Source: Candidatus Poseidoniaceae archaeon | GTDB lineage: Archaea > Thermoplasmatota > Poseidoniia > Poseidoniales > Poseidoniaceae | Reading direction: 5' to 3' | Length of the DNA stretch: 64,000 nucleotides | Assembly: GCA_938030705.1 (NCBI GenBank) | Contig: CALHIR010000003.1 | Span: 1 to 64,000, forward strand | Shown: positions 53,971 through 62,913 of the stretch, in pieces | Position numbering within the stretch: position 1 is the stretch's first letter | Layout of the letters: each line of letters opens with the position of its first letter | Translations under genes and position numbers: made by a program | Notes under the pieces: generated by a model | Database searches by the model: none | Told to the model about the DNA's origin: nothing | Seen by the model: the letters and a program-made list of their open reading frames with translations, nothing else

Positions 53971-54687
53971 TCAAGCGGTCTCTTCAGCCAGCCAAGCGTT
54001 GACCAATTCCGGGAGGACCTCGCCGGCTTTCCCAAGGTGAACCTCATCAAAAGCATCCACATTCAGCGGTGCTTCGGCGTTCACAAGAACCGTACGCACC
54101 CCGTTGGCCCGGGCAATGTGTACGAGGTCAGATGCAGGGTAAACATGACCTGAACTGCCGACCACAATGAAAACTTCGCAAGCATCAACGGCAGCGTAAA
54201 TATCCTCCATGTGCATCGGTCGTTCACCGAACCATACGATATCGGGGCGCATGCGTTGCGGTTCTACGCAACAGTTGCAGGTCAGGAAATCATCGGTAAG
54301 GTCGGCAGGATCCATTCGAAGTTCCCGATGACCGCTGTTCTCGCACCGTAAGGTTCGCAATTGTCCGTGCATGTGGACAACGTCCTGACTTCCGCCACGC
54401 TCGTGCAAATCGTCCACGTTTTGTGTGATGAGCAGCATGTGTTCCAAACCCTGCTCCAAAGCCGCAAGGGCGTTGTGGGCTGGATTCGGTTGGACCTCTT
54501 GCAGTTGACGTCGCCGACCCTGGTAGAAACCCCAGACCAAGGCGGGGTTGGCCCGCCACGCCTCGGGTGTGGCGACGTCCTCGATATGATATTCTTCCCA
54601 GAGCCCGTCGTTGTCCCTAAACGTTTGAATTCCAGATTCCGCTGAGATGCCTGCGCCTGTTAAAATGACCACTCGTTTTCCTTGCAT
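53971..54687 (-). CDS. Sirtuin, class III (desuccinylase/deacylase-like)
   Basis: NAD-dependent protein deacylase of 238 aa. Motifs: LTGAGISAESGIQTFRD, ITQNVDDLHERGG with the catalytic region and HMHGQL. Zinc ligands lie in LRCENS and CNCCVEP, and FIVVGSSGHVYPA completes the NAD fold. FYQGRRRQL has the Tyr-x-x-Arg pair that in SIRT5/CobB binds succinyl or malonyl lysine, so class III specificity is likely. A TATA-like box about 20 nt upstream indicates a leaderless transcript. Confidence 0.93.
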   Translation of the reverse strand: MQGKRVVILTGAGISAESGIQTFRDNDGLWEEYHIEDVATPEAWRANPALVWGFYQGRRRQLQEVQPNPAHNALAALEQGLEHMLLITQNVDDLHERGGSQDVVHMHGQLRTLRCENSGHRELRMDPADLTDDFLTCNCCVEPQRMRPDIVWFGERPMHMEDIYAAVDACEVFIVVGSSGHVYPASDLVHIARANGVRTVLVNAEAPLNVDAFDEVHLGKAGEVLPELVNAWLAEETA

Positions 54688-54704
54688 GTCATGACCATAC
54701 CATG

Positions 54705-54714
54705 AGATTATATG
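54705..54714 (-). promoter_or_regulatory. TATA-like box of the sirtuin gene
   Basis: CATATAATCT on the minus strand ends 18 nt before the ATG at 54687. This spacing leaves almost no untranslated leader. Confidence 0.5.
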
Positions 54715-54781
54715 AATCGCACATGAGTCGTTCTTCCTGCCGATTGTTCACATCATCGGCTCAACAACGCCTCGATTTGCC

Positions 54782-55966
54782 TCAAATCTCCGCGACGCGG
54801 ATAAGTCGCGTCGTCCGGAAACCTTGCAGGATTTTGATGAAGCGTTTGGCTTGGAATTCTGCGTCGAGTTCTTCATCGCCAGTATCGATGCGAACGGCAT
54901 CAAGCCCGATGAGTTTTGAGGGGGTTGCGACGCCGAGAATGTTGCCGTGACCAATGAGCCGAAGAACGTCGGGGGAAAGTTGCAAGTTCCCTCGTCCAAT
55001 GAGGAAGCCCTGTCCGCCCATGGGCGAGAGAAGGAGGAGAAGGGGGCGAGGCCCACGTTCGTCCACATGAGCGCTGATGACCTTCAGGAGGCCATCTTCG
55101 TTGAGGTCGGCGTGAAGGGTATCACCGTGTTGAACATCGATGCCAAGCAGGGTCAATTCTTGCCCCAAGTGCTCACCCATACGTCGTAACGTGCCTCCAC
55201 TGCCCCACACCACCATGAGATCGGGTTCGTCTTCCATGAGGGAAGAAACATGATGAGCCAACCCTTCAATGGTATCTTCTTCACTGACCCGCTCAACCTG
55301 TTCCTTAGCCCCTTGCATAAAGCGGGGTGAAGACGGTGTCCAAGCTTCCCCGTACATGCGGACCTTCCATTCCCCTTTGGCGTAGATGGTTTCGTCCAAA
55401 TCCATCACTTCGGTAATCGCCGTGCGCAAATCGCCCAACGCAAAGGACAGAACGACTTCTGCTGCTGCTTTGGGTGTGGTGGCAAAACAACCCGAATGCA
55501 TTTTCACGCCACCGGGAACACCGATCAAGGCGGTCTTTTGGGCCTCTTCGCCCATTGCTTCCAAGGCTTTCACAATGTCTCGGGTTGTTCCATCACCGCC
55601 GGCATACACCAGCGCCTCAGCGCCGGCTTTGACGAGTTCTTGGACGAGGAGGGTCGTGTCTTCAGGTGAAGTGGTGGCGGGAGTGGTGCCCATCACGTTG
55701 ACCGAAAACGGCGCATCGTCGGCCACTGTAGGCAACCATGTCGAACCCATCCGTCCATCCCATACCAGCAAGTCCAGCGCAACACCGCTCCGATTAAGGG
55801 AAGAAGAGGCCAACGCCACGAGGTGGTTCAAGCATTGATGCATCCGGGGGCCTGCACGGTCTTCAGCGCCGGCGGCACGGGCTTCTTCGGCGCGACCGTC
55901 GCTGCCCTTGAACCCCAATTTGCCACCCAATCCTGCGTCGGGGTTGACCACGATGCCCAGGCGCAT
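54782..55966 (-). CDS. ATP-NAD kinase-like protein
   Basis: COG3199-type NAD/diacylglycerol-kinase-fold enzyme. N-terminal MRLGIVVNPDAGLGGKLGFK, then the hallmark VYAGGDGTTRDIVKALEAM and IGVPGGVKMHSGCFATTPKA. A C-terminal beta domain ends in FRTTRLIRVAEI. ATG 55966 gives 394 aa; the longer track start overlaps the divergent gene. The family may phosphorylate NAD to NADP or act on a related substrate; both are consistent. Divergent from the small gene at 56075. Confidence 0.85.
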   Translation of the reverse strand: MRLGIVVNPDAGLGGKLGFKGSDGRAEEARAAGAEDRAGPRMHQCLNHLVALASSSLNRSGVALDLLVWDGRMGSTWLPTVADDAPFSVNVMGTTPATTSPEDTTLLVQELVKAGAEALVYAGGDGTTRDIVKALEAMGEEAQKTALIGVPGGVKMHSGCFATTPKAAAEVVLSFALGDLRTAITEVMDLDETIYAKGEWKVRMYGEAWTPSSPRFMQGAKEQVERVSEEDTIEGLAHHVSSLMEDEPDLMVVWGSGGTLRRMGEHLGQELTLLGIDVQHGDTLHADLNEDGLLKVISAHVDERGPRPLLLLLSPMGGQGFLIGRGNLQLSPDVLRLIGHGNILGVATPSKLIGLDAVRIDTGDEELDAEFQAKRFIKILQGFRTTRLIRVAEI

Positions 55967-56074
55967 GTTCCTGCGTGGCGCCGCCCCCTCAAATAGACCT
56001 GCATACGAGAAGTTCTCGCCCAAAGGTAGCCAAATGACCCGAGCCTTCTTGTGGTAGAGGTGGGATGGAACACC

Positions 56075-56389
56075 ATGAAAAGGGCCCCCACGGACAAGCC
56101 GAACCTCGACGACGTTCTCGCTCGGGATTTCTCGGAACTGAAGGCGGGAGAGGAGAACCTCAAGGTTGAGGCGAATCCATCGGTCCCTCAAACCGAAGAG
56201 CAGGCGCCGGCCCTACCGAAGGTCTACAACCAACGCATCGACGCTGTTGAAGACCGAGAGGCGTTCGTCGTCAAACCTCCTGCCGTGGCTTCGAGCAAAG
56301 GCGAACAAAAGGGCGAGGGGACGCCAACTCCGGTCGTGCTCAAAGCCCCGCCAGCCCAACTTGGCGATGATTTTGACGTGGACTGGTAG
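56075..56389 (+). CDS. Small disordered acidic protein of unknown function (104 aa)
   Basis: MKRAPTDKPNLDDVLARDFS start, then Glu/Pro/Ala-rich low-complexity sequence ending in DDFDVDW. It is probably disordered, with no recognised domain. SD GAGGTGGGATGGA precedes ATG 56075. The stop TAG at 56389 is followed directly by the thrS leader, so both may share a transcript. The acidic tail with final Trp recalls short peptide docking motifs. Confidence 0.65.
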   Translation: MKRAPTDKPNLDDVLARDFSELKAGEENLKVEANPSVPQTEEQAPALPKVYNQRIDAVEDREAFVVKPPAVASSKGEQKGEGTPTPVVLKAPPAQLGDDFDVDW

Positions 56390-56455
56390 AACCCCTCGCT
56401 ACCGGGCAGGAAGGAGCGCGGGATTCATAGCGATGAGGCAACCCCGTAGGGGTTG
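56390..56455 (+). promoter_or_regulatory. thrS leader with two competing stems
   Basis: AACCCCT (56390-56396) can pair with AGGGGTT (56448-56454); alternatively CAACCCC (56439-56445) pairs with GGGGTTG (56449-56455) round a GTA loop. The same GGGGTT arm serves both, and the thrS SD (GAAGGAG) follows at once. A mini-ORF MRQPRRG spans the hairpin. This could be a simple translational switch or merely a terminator-like remnant. Confidence 0.35.
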
Positions 56456-56470
56456 AAGGAGTCTGGTAAC

Positions 56471-58504
56471 ATGAGCATGATTCACATCACCCTGCCAGAC
56501 GGAACCGTCAATGAGTACGCATCAGGCATCACTTGTGGTGAAGTCATCACGGATGCCATGGGGAAAAAGCATGGCTGCTTGGCGGCGAAAGTGGACGGCG
56601 CCGAATGTGATTTGTCCAAGGTGCTCGACATCAATTGCTCCGTTGAGGGCATTCCTGCCGATTCGGAGGAAGGCATCCACATTCTGCGCCACTCCGCCGC
56701 CCACCTGTTGGCGCAAGCCGTGATGGAACTTTACCCCGGTGCGCTTCCAACGATTGGCCCGGCCATCGATCGTGGCTTCTACTACGATTTTGCCATGGAG
56801 CCCATCGCTCAAGGCGACCTCAAAGCGATTGAGAAGAAGATGCACGAACTCGCCCGTCGGAATTTAAACGTGGAGCGAGTGGAACTTGACCAATCTTCAC
56901 TACGAGAGCACTTTGAGAGCAACCCGTACAAGTTGGAAATCATCGACGATAAACTCGAAGCCGGGGATGGTTCAACCATCTACAAGCAAGGAGAATGGTA
57001 CGACCTTTGCCTCGGGCCTCACGTTCCCAGCACCTCGAAACTGATGTTCGTTCGTTTAACATCGGTTTCAACAGCGTATTGGCGAGGCGACCAAGAACGG
57101 GAACAACTTGTTCGCATTTATGGATTGGTCGAACCTTCAAAGGAAGCGCTGAAAGCCACCTTGACCCGCCTTGAAGAAGCCAAAAAGCGAGATCACCGCA
57201 AACTCGGAAAGGACCTTCAACTGTTCCACATCGATGAAGAAGTGGGCCAGGGGCTCATCCTCTGGACGCCACGTGGGGCGGTCATCCGCCAAGAACTGCA
57301 AGATTTCATCTCGCACCATCTTCGCCGCCAAGGCTATGCTCAAGTGTTCACGCCACATATTGGGAAATTGGACTTGTACAGAACCTCGGGCCACTTCCCA
57401 TACTACCAAGAATCCCAATACCCTCCTTTGGTCGAACGCGAGTTGATGAAGAAATTAGCGGATGAAGGCTGTACCTGTGGCGACCTGTCCAACATGATGA
57501 AATCCGGTGAAATCGACGGTTACATGCTCAAGCCGATGAATTGCCCGCATCACGTGAAAATCTACGCCAGCCAACCTCGCTCCTACCGCAACCTTCCCTT
57601 GCGTCTGGCTGAATTTGGAACCGTTTACAGGTGGGAGCAATCGGGAGAAATTTCCGGCATGACGCGCGTTCGGGGCTTTACACAAGACGACGCTCACTTG
57701 TTCGTGACCGAAGACCAACTGGCCAAGGAAGTGCTGGGTTGCATTGAACTCGTCCAAATCATCTTTGACAAACTCGGCATGGAAGATTATCGCGTCCGTG
57801 TGGGCCTTCGGGATCCAGATTCCTCGAAGTATGTCGGTGACCCCCAAGGATGGGACAAAGCCGAGGAAGCCTGCCGAGCAGCGGCAGAGTCACTCGGCGT
57901 CCCTTGGTCAGAGGAACAAGGTGAAGCGGCTTTTTACGGACCGAAGATCGATTTCGTCGTGAAGGACGTCATCGGCCGAGAATGGCAACTCGGGACCGTC
58001 CAAGTCGATTATAATCTCCCGGAGCGCTTTGATTTAGCCTACAAGGGCAGCGACGGTGAACTCCACCGTCCGGTGATGATTCACCGCGCCCCGTTCGGGT
58101 CCATGGAACGGTTCTGTGGCGTCTTGATCGAGCACTTTGCCGGCCGATTCCCAACCTGGCTCACACCAACCCAGTGCCATGTCATCACGATTCGGGAAGA
58201 ACACGCTGATTATGCCGCACAGGTCGCTGATGCCCTCCGAGCCGAAGGTGTGCGTGTAGAAGTGGATGATTCAGGGAATAACATCATGAAGAAGATCCGC
58301 AATCATCGCAAACTTCAGCCCGCCTACATCGTCATTCTCGGCGATGATGAGATGGGCAACGAGACCGTGAGTTTGCGCGCTCGAAACGGTGACCAAATCG
58401 CCGGCATCCCCCTCAAAACCTTCATAGCGAATCTGACTGAGGAAATCACGGAAAAGGTCAGCCAGCCCGCCCTCGTTCCGCCATCAACGAGTGATGAACA
58501 ATGA
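56471..58504 (+). CDS. thrS: Threonyl-tRNA synthetase, bacterial/eukaryotic type
   Basis: 677 aa from ATG 56471: TGS domain (MIHITLPDGTVNEYASGITC), SAD editing domain with HILRHSAAHLLAQAVMELYP, class II catalytic core with MLKPMNCPHHVKIY, RWEQSGEISGMTRVRGFTQD and IHRAPFGSMERFCGVLIEH, and the C-terminal anticodon domain. Most euryarchaeal enzymes carry a different, D-tyrosyl-deacylase-like editing domain, so this is the bacterial architecture, presumably acquired by transfer. Overlaps the next gene by four nt. Confidence 0.95.
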   Translation: MSMIHITLPDGTVNEYASGITCGEVITDAMGKKHGCLAAKVDGAECDLSKVLDINCSVEGIPADSEEGIHILRHSAAHLLAQAVMELYPGALPTIGPAIDRGFYYDFAMEPIAQGDLKAIEKKMHELARRNLNVERVELDQSSLREHFESNPYKLEIIDDKLEAGDGSTIYKQGEWYDLCLGPHVPSTSKLMFVRLTSVSTAYWRGDQEREQLVRIYGLVEPSKEALKATLTRLEEAKKRDHRKLGKDLQLFHIDEEVGQGLILWTPRGAVIRQELQDFISHHLRRQGYAQVFTPHIGKLDLYRTSGHFPYYQESQYPPLVERELMKKLADEGCTCGDLSNMMKSGEIDGYMLKPMNCPHHVKIYASQPRSYRNLPLRLAEFGTVYRWEQSGEISGMTRVRGFTQDDAHLFVTEDQLAKEVLGCIELVQIIFDKLGMEDYRVRVGLRDPDSSKYVGDPQGWDKAEEACRAAAESLGVPWSEEQGEAAFYGPKIDFVVKDVIGREWQLGTVQVDYNLPERFDLAYKGSDGELHRPVMIHRAPFGSMERFCGVLIEHFAGRFPTWLTPTQCHVITIREEHADYAAQVADALRAEGVRVEVDDSGNNIMKKIRNHRKLQPAYIVILGDDEMGNETVSLRARNGDQIAGIPLKTFIANLTEEITEKVSQPALVPPSTSDEQ

Positions 58505-61026
58505 CTTCACCCGCCATCATCCAAGGGTTCTCTTTGGACATGGCAGGCCCTCTTCTGTTGGCGTTTTTGGCCGCGTGGTTCTTTTGGAGGAACGTGGTTC
58601 CTCGACAACTGAGAGGCTTGCAAGTGGCCTTCCCGACCGGCGAGAAAACCTACGAAGTTCACAAAGTGACCTCCACGGTGGAAGATGTTCGCATGCTTCT
58701 TGCTCGGCGAGGGACACGTTTGGGTGTCATATCCTACCTGATGGCCCTGACCGGAAGTTTGGTTCTGCTGTTTGAGTTCTTCAACTACCGGGGCGGCGGT
58801 TCAAACGGCTACCATGCTCCGTCCGTGGCCTTTGCCCTCATCCTCATCGTCGCCCCTGCCATCATCTCAAGCGGGACTTCACTGGGCGCTCAAGTCATCA
58901 AACCGCTCGGTGTTTCGCGCGCCACCCTGCAGAGCAATTCAAACTCCCGAAATGCTTCCTACATGGCCCTCACGGTCGCATGGCTGGCCTTGGCGGTAGC
59001 GGTGGGCGAAGTGCTCAAAGGAATGGGTGCCTCCCCGACCACGCATTATAGCATGGTGGCGATGGTGGCGTTCAGCCCTGCTGTTCTTGCTTACGGTCGC
59101 ATCTTAGGTTCTTCATGGCAGGCCCTCAAACAATCCTCAGCGCAGATCGCCAAGGGAGGCGCTTCGCCCTTTCACAACCATTATCCAAATGCGCGGCAGC
59201 AATTCATCGCTCAAGTGGTTCATCTCAACTTGGTCGCCATGCCCTTTGTCGCCATAAACACCCTGATTTCGCTGATTTTACTCCTCTACAACCCCGACCT
59301 GTTCGTGCATTCTGACCGCGTGATGGAACTTCCCGAGTACCGCATTCAATCCACCTACATGGAAGAGGGCGGTCTGCTTGGCTTTGGCCTCATCGAATTG
59401 TTCTCTCACATCCCACAGGCAGGCATTCGAGTCCCCATCGTCACCACACTCCTGCTCTTTCTCTTGTTGAACGTCGCCGCAATTGGTTTCCTGTTTGTGT
59501 ATGAGGTGGCCAGGATTCTCTTCTTGGACATTCAAGACGTCTCCGGGTGGGGCGGTATTCGCCTCGCAGACAGCAGGTTGCTGCGTGCAGAACCGATTCA
59601 ACAAGCCAACGTGCTGAACTTTTGTTTCACGGGGTTCGCCGGCCAATCCATGCTTTTGCTGGCCCTTGCCATGGTGACGTTCTGGGATTCCAGTTTCCTG
59701 CCACAGGAGGAAGCTTGCGGCGCGTGGGAAAACAGCGTTTGTTCCGTCATGCAAAAGGACATGTTGGAACAGTTAACCTGGATGCTGGCCTCCGGTGGCC
59801 AAGTGGCGTTTTTGGTGGTCTGGGCGGTGTCGATACGGCGCTCCACAAAACTCAGCGAAATCGTCTTTGACGCATCCATGGACGAAGACCGCACACGGCT
59901 TCGTGGAATGAGCGACATGATCTATCTCAAGCAACGCCCAACCAGTGAACTGTTGGGCAAAGATGACTGGAGCACCGCCATCGAACGCTTTGATGACGCC
60001 ACCATGAACCGGGAGGCCACCTTGGTGGGTTTGGATATGATTCGCCACGCTCAAGCGAAAATGCTGCTTCATTGTGGACTCGGGCGCTGGGACGAAGCGG
60101 AAGAATTGGCGGTTGACCTCCTGGCTCTTCAGGGCGGCCGGGACGCCCAAATCGCCAGATTGGTCTTGTGTGCGACAAGCCTTGCTCAACGTGATTACAA
60201 AGAAGCGATTCCTCGCCTTGAACTGCTGGATAACGACGATATTGAGGCGGTTCGCATTCGCTGGGCTGCAAGCCTGCTGAGTGGCCAAAAGCAGTTGAGT
60301 AAACAGGGCATGTCAATGCTCAGCGTTGACCCGCTTCGAAAGGACAACATTCTGATGTTGCAAGCCTTTGAGAAAGGCGAGATGTCCTTGCGGACCAGAC
60401 CTCCACGCCAACCGGCTCAACGAGCGATGTACCTCTCTGAACTGGCTCGGCTACGAATGAACGGAGAAAGCGAACGCGCCCTCAACCATCTGGAGCGAAC
60501 CCTCGCTGGCATGGAAGGCGAGACCTGGGTTCACGGTGAGTTGGTCGCCGCCCTCCTCAACCACGACAGTGGCCGTACCCTCTCGGCGGTCAATGCGCTC
60601 AAATCGTTGGCCAAACAACATCCGCGGCATCCGCATATTCGCGCCGTGATGCATCAATTCGCTCGGCTCGGTCAAACCGAACGACCGCCCTCAGAGCCCA
60701 CAAAAATTCAGTGGGTCTTGGAAAACGAGGCGGATTGGAAACGGTTGTGGAATCTTCACAACGTGTCCATCCCCCCCGTGATGGACAGTATCAACCTCAA
60801 GCAACATGCGGTGCAGGCCAATGCGTGGTCTCTGATGTTGGGCGGCGATGTGTCCCAACACGGTAAGAAGAACGCCTACAAATCACTGCAAGACGAAGTG
60901 CCGCTCGGTCTTTTCACCCATCTTCAGGGGATCACGGTCACCATCGGTGGCATGCCGATTGACCTCGGCCTTCCGGCAGGCATCAACCTCAAGGCTGCGC
61001 AAAAGAACGGCCTGCTTGACATTTGA
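58501..61026 (+). CDS. Large membrane protein with C-terminal helical-repeat region (841 aa)
   Basis: The first 450 residues hold about nine hydrophobic helices (PLLLAFLAAWFFWRNVV; VISYLMALTGSLVLLFEFF; FALILIVAPAIISSG; MALTVAWLALAVAVGEVL). These are followed by a soluble part of roughly 330 residues with TPR-like paired helices (AKMLLHCGLGRWDEAEELAV, LARLRMNGESERALNHLE) and a beta-rich end. Domain family not recognised. ATGA overlap with thrS means coupled translation. It converges with another large membrane protein at 61027, one base apart. A role in envelope or secretion assembly is only a guess. Confidence 0.72.
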   Translation: MTSPAIIQGFSLDMAGPLLLAFLAAWFFWRNVVPRQLRGLQVAFPTGEKTYEVHKVTSTVEDVRMLLARRGTRLGVISYLMALTGSLVLLFEFFNYRGGGSNGYHAPSVAFALILIVAPAIISSGTSLGAQVIKPLGVSRATLQSNSNSRNASYMALTVAWLALAVAVGEVLKGMGASPTTHYSMVAMVAFSPAVLAYGRILGSSWQALKQSSAQIAKGGASPFHNHYPNARQQFIAQVVHLNLVAMPFVAINTLISLILLLYNPDLFVHSDRVMELPEYRIQSTYMEEGGLLGFGLIELFSHIPQAGIRVPIVTTLLLFLLLNVAAIGFLFVYEVARILFLDIQDVSGWGGIRLADSRLLRAEPIQQANVLNFCFTGFAGQSMLLLALAMVTFWDSSFLPQEEACGAWENSVCSVMQKDMLEQLTWMLASGGQVAFLVVWAVSIRRSTKLSEIVFDASMDEDRTRLRGMSDMIYLKQRPTSELLGKDDWSTAIERFDDATMNREATLVGLDMIRHAQAKMLLHCGLGRWDEAEELAVDLLALQGGRDAQIARLVLCATSLAQRDYKEAIPRLELLDNDDIEAVRIRWAASLLSGQKQLSKQGMSMLSVDPLRKDNILMLQAFEKGEMSLRTRPPRQPAQRAMYLSELARLRMNGESERALNHLERTLAGMEGETWVHGELVAALLNHDSGRTLSAVNALKSLAKQHPRHPHIRAVMHQFARLGQTERPPSEPTKIQWVLENEADWKRLWNLHNVSIPPVMDSINLKQHAVQANAWSLMLGGDVSQHGKKNAYKSLQDEVPLGLFTHLQGITVTIGGMPIDLGLPAGINLKAAQKNGLLDI

Positions 61027-62811
61027 TCAAATTCTACGACGAAGGCGTTCCATGGCGGCATCCGCCTGACCTAGCGCATCCAGCGTGGCCTTGACCCGTC
61101 CGCCATCAAGCGCTGTTTCAGCCTCAGCGATCGCTTTTTCACAAGCTCGACGGTCATCATCCACCACCTTGATGCTGGCTGCATCGCATTGGTTTCTGAG
61201 GACTTTCCACTGTTCAATGACGAAATCGTAGAGTTCCTTGGCCTCGTCACTGGCATGCCCCTCTTTGTCCAGGGCCGTCGTCATTCGTTCCAGCAGCATG
61301 CCTGCGTGTGACCAAAGACGCTGGTCGGCAGCATCGGTAATTTCCTGAAGCATGGCGTCCCACGTGTCCCGGTCATCTCGGGATTCGTAGCGCTTCGTGA
61401 GTTTTTTCTTCTGCTTCAGCGCTCGCAGCACATCGTCCATCGCCGCTCGCTCCCGCCCGACCGTTCGAACCACCCCGTCCGCCAATCCAATGGCCTGGCT
61501 GGCGTTTCCTGCGGCAAGGGCCTGCTCGGCTTGCTCCAAGCGTTCTTCGAATTCCTGAGTGTCCAAGCCATCGCTTTGGTCAACGGTTCGTCTTGCTTCG
61601 ACCAACGAAGTTTTCGCTCGTTCAAGCGCCCCTTCATCTGCTTCCAACTGGGGGAGAATAGCGATGGCGAACTCGTAGGCTTCCTTGGGTTGTTCTTGCC
61701 CGAGTTTTGCTTTGGCATCGCCGAGCAATTCGCGAAGGTGAGCGACCCCCGCTCCCTGTTTTCCATCGAGCGCACGCGTTGCTTCAGCGATGACCGATTC
61801 GGCCTTTGACCACCAAGCAATGACATCCGTTGCTCGCTTTTTTGCTTGGCGGTAGAGTTGTTCACCCTCTCTGAGCGAACCCAGTTTAACCTCTCGCTCT
61901 CCCATGTCGTAGGCTTTTCGGGGGCGTTTGGCCGTCGGCGCAATATCTTCCGCAGCGATGACAGCGTCAAGGGCATCCTTACGAATGATTTCCACGTCAT
62001 CGGCCAGCGAAAGCGCACGTTCCATGTCCTCTTCACTCTCATCCAATAAGCGCATGCCGTATTCAGGGTCCAAATGTCCCTCTTCTTTTGCCGTGGTCAA
62101 CAAACTTGCGGCCTGCGCCACGGCAGCACCCTGAGCTTTGAGTTCCAAGAGACGATTTTCCAAACTATCGAGGCGTTTTTTGAACCGTTTTCGATCGGCT
62201 TTTTGGTCATCACCGACCGTCCAAGTATAGACCGTGTCGAGAACGGCAAAAACAGCGAGCGAGCCTGCCGTTCCGCCGGAGACCGAGACGAGGCTTTCGC
62301 TTTGGATAAGGGTCAACGCCACCGCAGAAGCCGATCCGATCCCGGTCAAGATAGCCCGATAGCGAAGAACACCAAAGTTTCCTCGCATCGTTCGGTTGGA
62401 GAGTTGTCGGCACATGAAACCTGCAAACAAAATCAAGATGCTGCCCGCCAGTTGGGAACGATTACCGTCAAGGCCCAGCGCGCCCAAACACAATAAAACA
62501 GGCCACGCAAGACTGGTGGCTGAAGCGACACGGGACCTTGCAACGGCGTTGTCAAGAATCAAATCTTGGACGAAGATACCCCAAATCAAAAGCACGAGAG
62601 GGGGGCCAAAACTGGTGAGCACCACCCCGTCGCCTTCCATCAGTCCTTTGATGGAGGGCCAAGCGAGCCAAACAGCACAGACCAACAGCGAAAGGGCCGT
62701 GAACAACGTGGCGTTCTCGACCCGCTTCATCCGCCGGGCTGCCTCGGCCTCAATGGCTGCGTCTGCATCCGCCCAGGTGACCATGGCCGGGGCCTCAACG
62801 CTGTTCCCCAT
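61027..62811 (-). CDS. Large membrane protein with long coiled-coil C-terminal region (594 aa)
   Basis: N-terminal 200 residues contain about six hydrophobic helices (ATLFTALSLLVCAVWLAWP, FGPPLVLLIWGIFVQDLIL, ILTGIGSASAVALTLI). The next 390 residues are charged, heptad-like helices (KRLDSLENRLLELKAQGAAV, EEFEERLEQAEQALAAGN-like runs) suggesting coiled coils or TPR-like repeats. No enzyme motif. ATG 62811 is chosen; the upstream extension is less likely. Mirrors the membrane-plus-helical-repeat layout of its convergent neighbour. Confidence 0.7.
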   Translation of the reverse strand: MGNSVEAPAMVTWADADAAIEAEAARRMKRVENATLFTALSLLVCAVWLAWPSIKGLMEGDGVVLTSFGPPLVLLIWGIFVQDLILDNAVARSRVASATSLAWPVLLCLGALGLDGNRSQLAGSILILFAGFMCRQLSNRTMRGNFGVLRYRAILTGIGSASAVALTLIQSESLVSVSGGTAGSLAVFAVLDTVYTWTVGDDQKADRKRFKKRLDSLENRLLELKAQGAAVAQAASLLTTAKEEGHLDPEYGMRLLDESEEDMERALSLADDVEIIRKDALDAVIAAEDIAPTAKRPRKAYDMGEREVKLGSLREGEQLYRQAKKRATDVIAWWSKAESVIAEATRALDGKQGAGVAHLRELLGDAKAKLGQEQPKEAYEFAIAILPQLEADEGALERAKTSLVEARRTVDQSDGLDTQEFEERLEQAEQALAAGNASQAIGLADGVVRTVGRERAAMDDVLRALKQKKKLTKRYESRDDRDTWDAMLQEITDAADQRLWSHAGMLLERMTTALDKEGHASDEAKELYDFVIEQWKVLRNQCDAASIKVVDDDRRACEKAIAEAETALDGGRVKATLDALGQADAAMERLRRRI

Positions 62812-62913
62812 AATCACTCCGATGATTTGGACGAGCCTCTCCCTCTGAGCGAACCAATTCAGCGGCAATGTTCAAGGGTGTTATCGGGGTGTGAAGACTT
62901 ACGAGGGAAGACC

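Noticed and set aside
56390-56470. T-box-like element before thrS
   Set aside because: T-boxes are bacterial and need a specifier loop and antiterminator sequence that are absent; only short stems are present.
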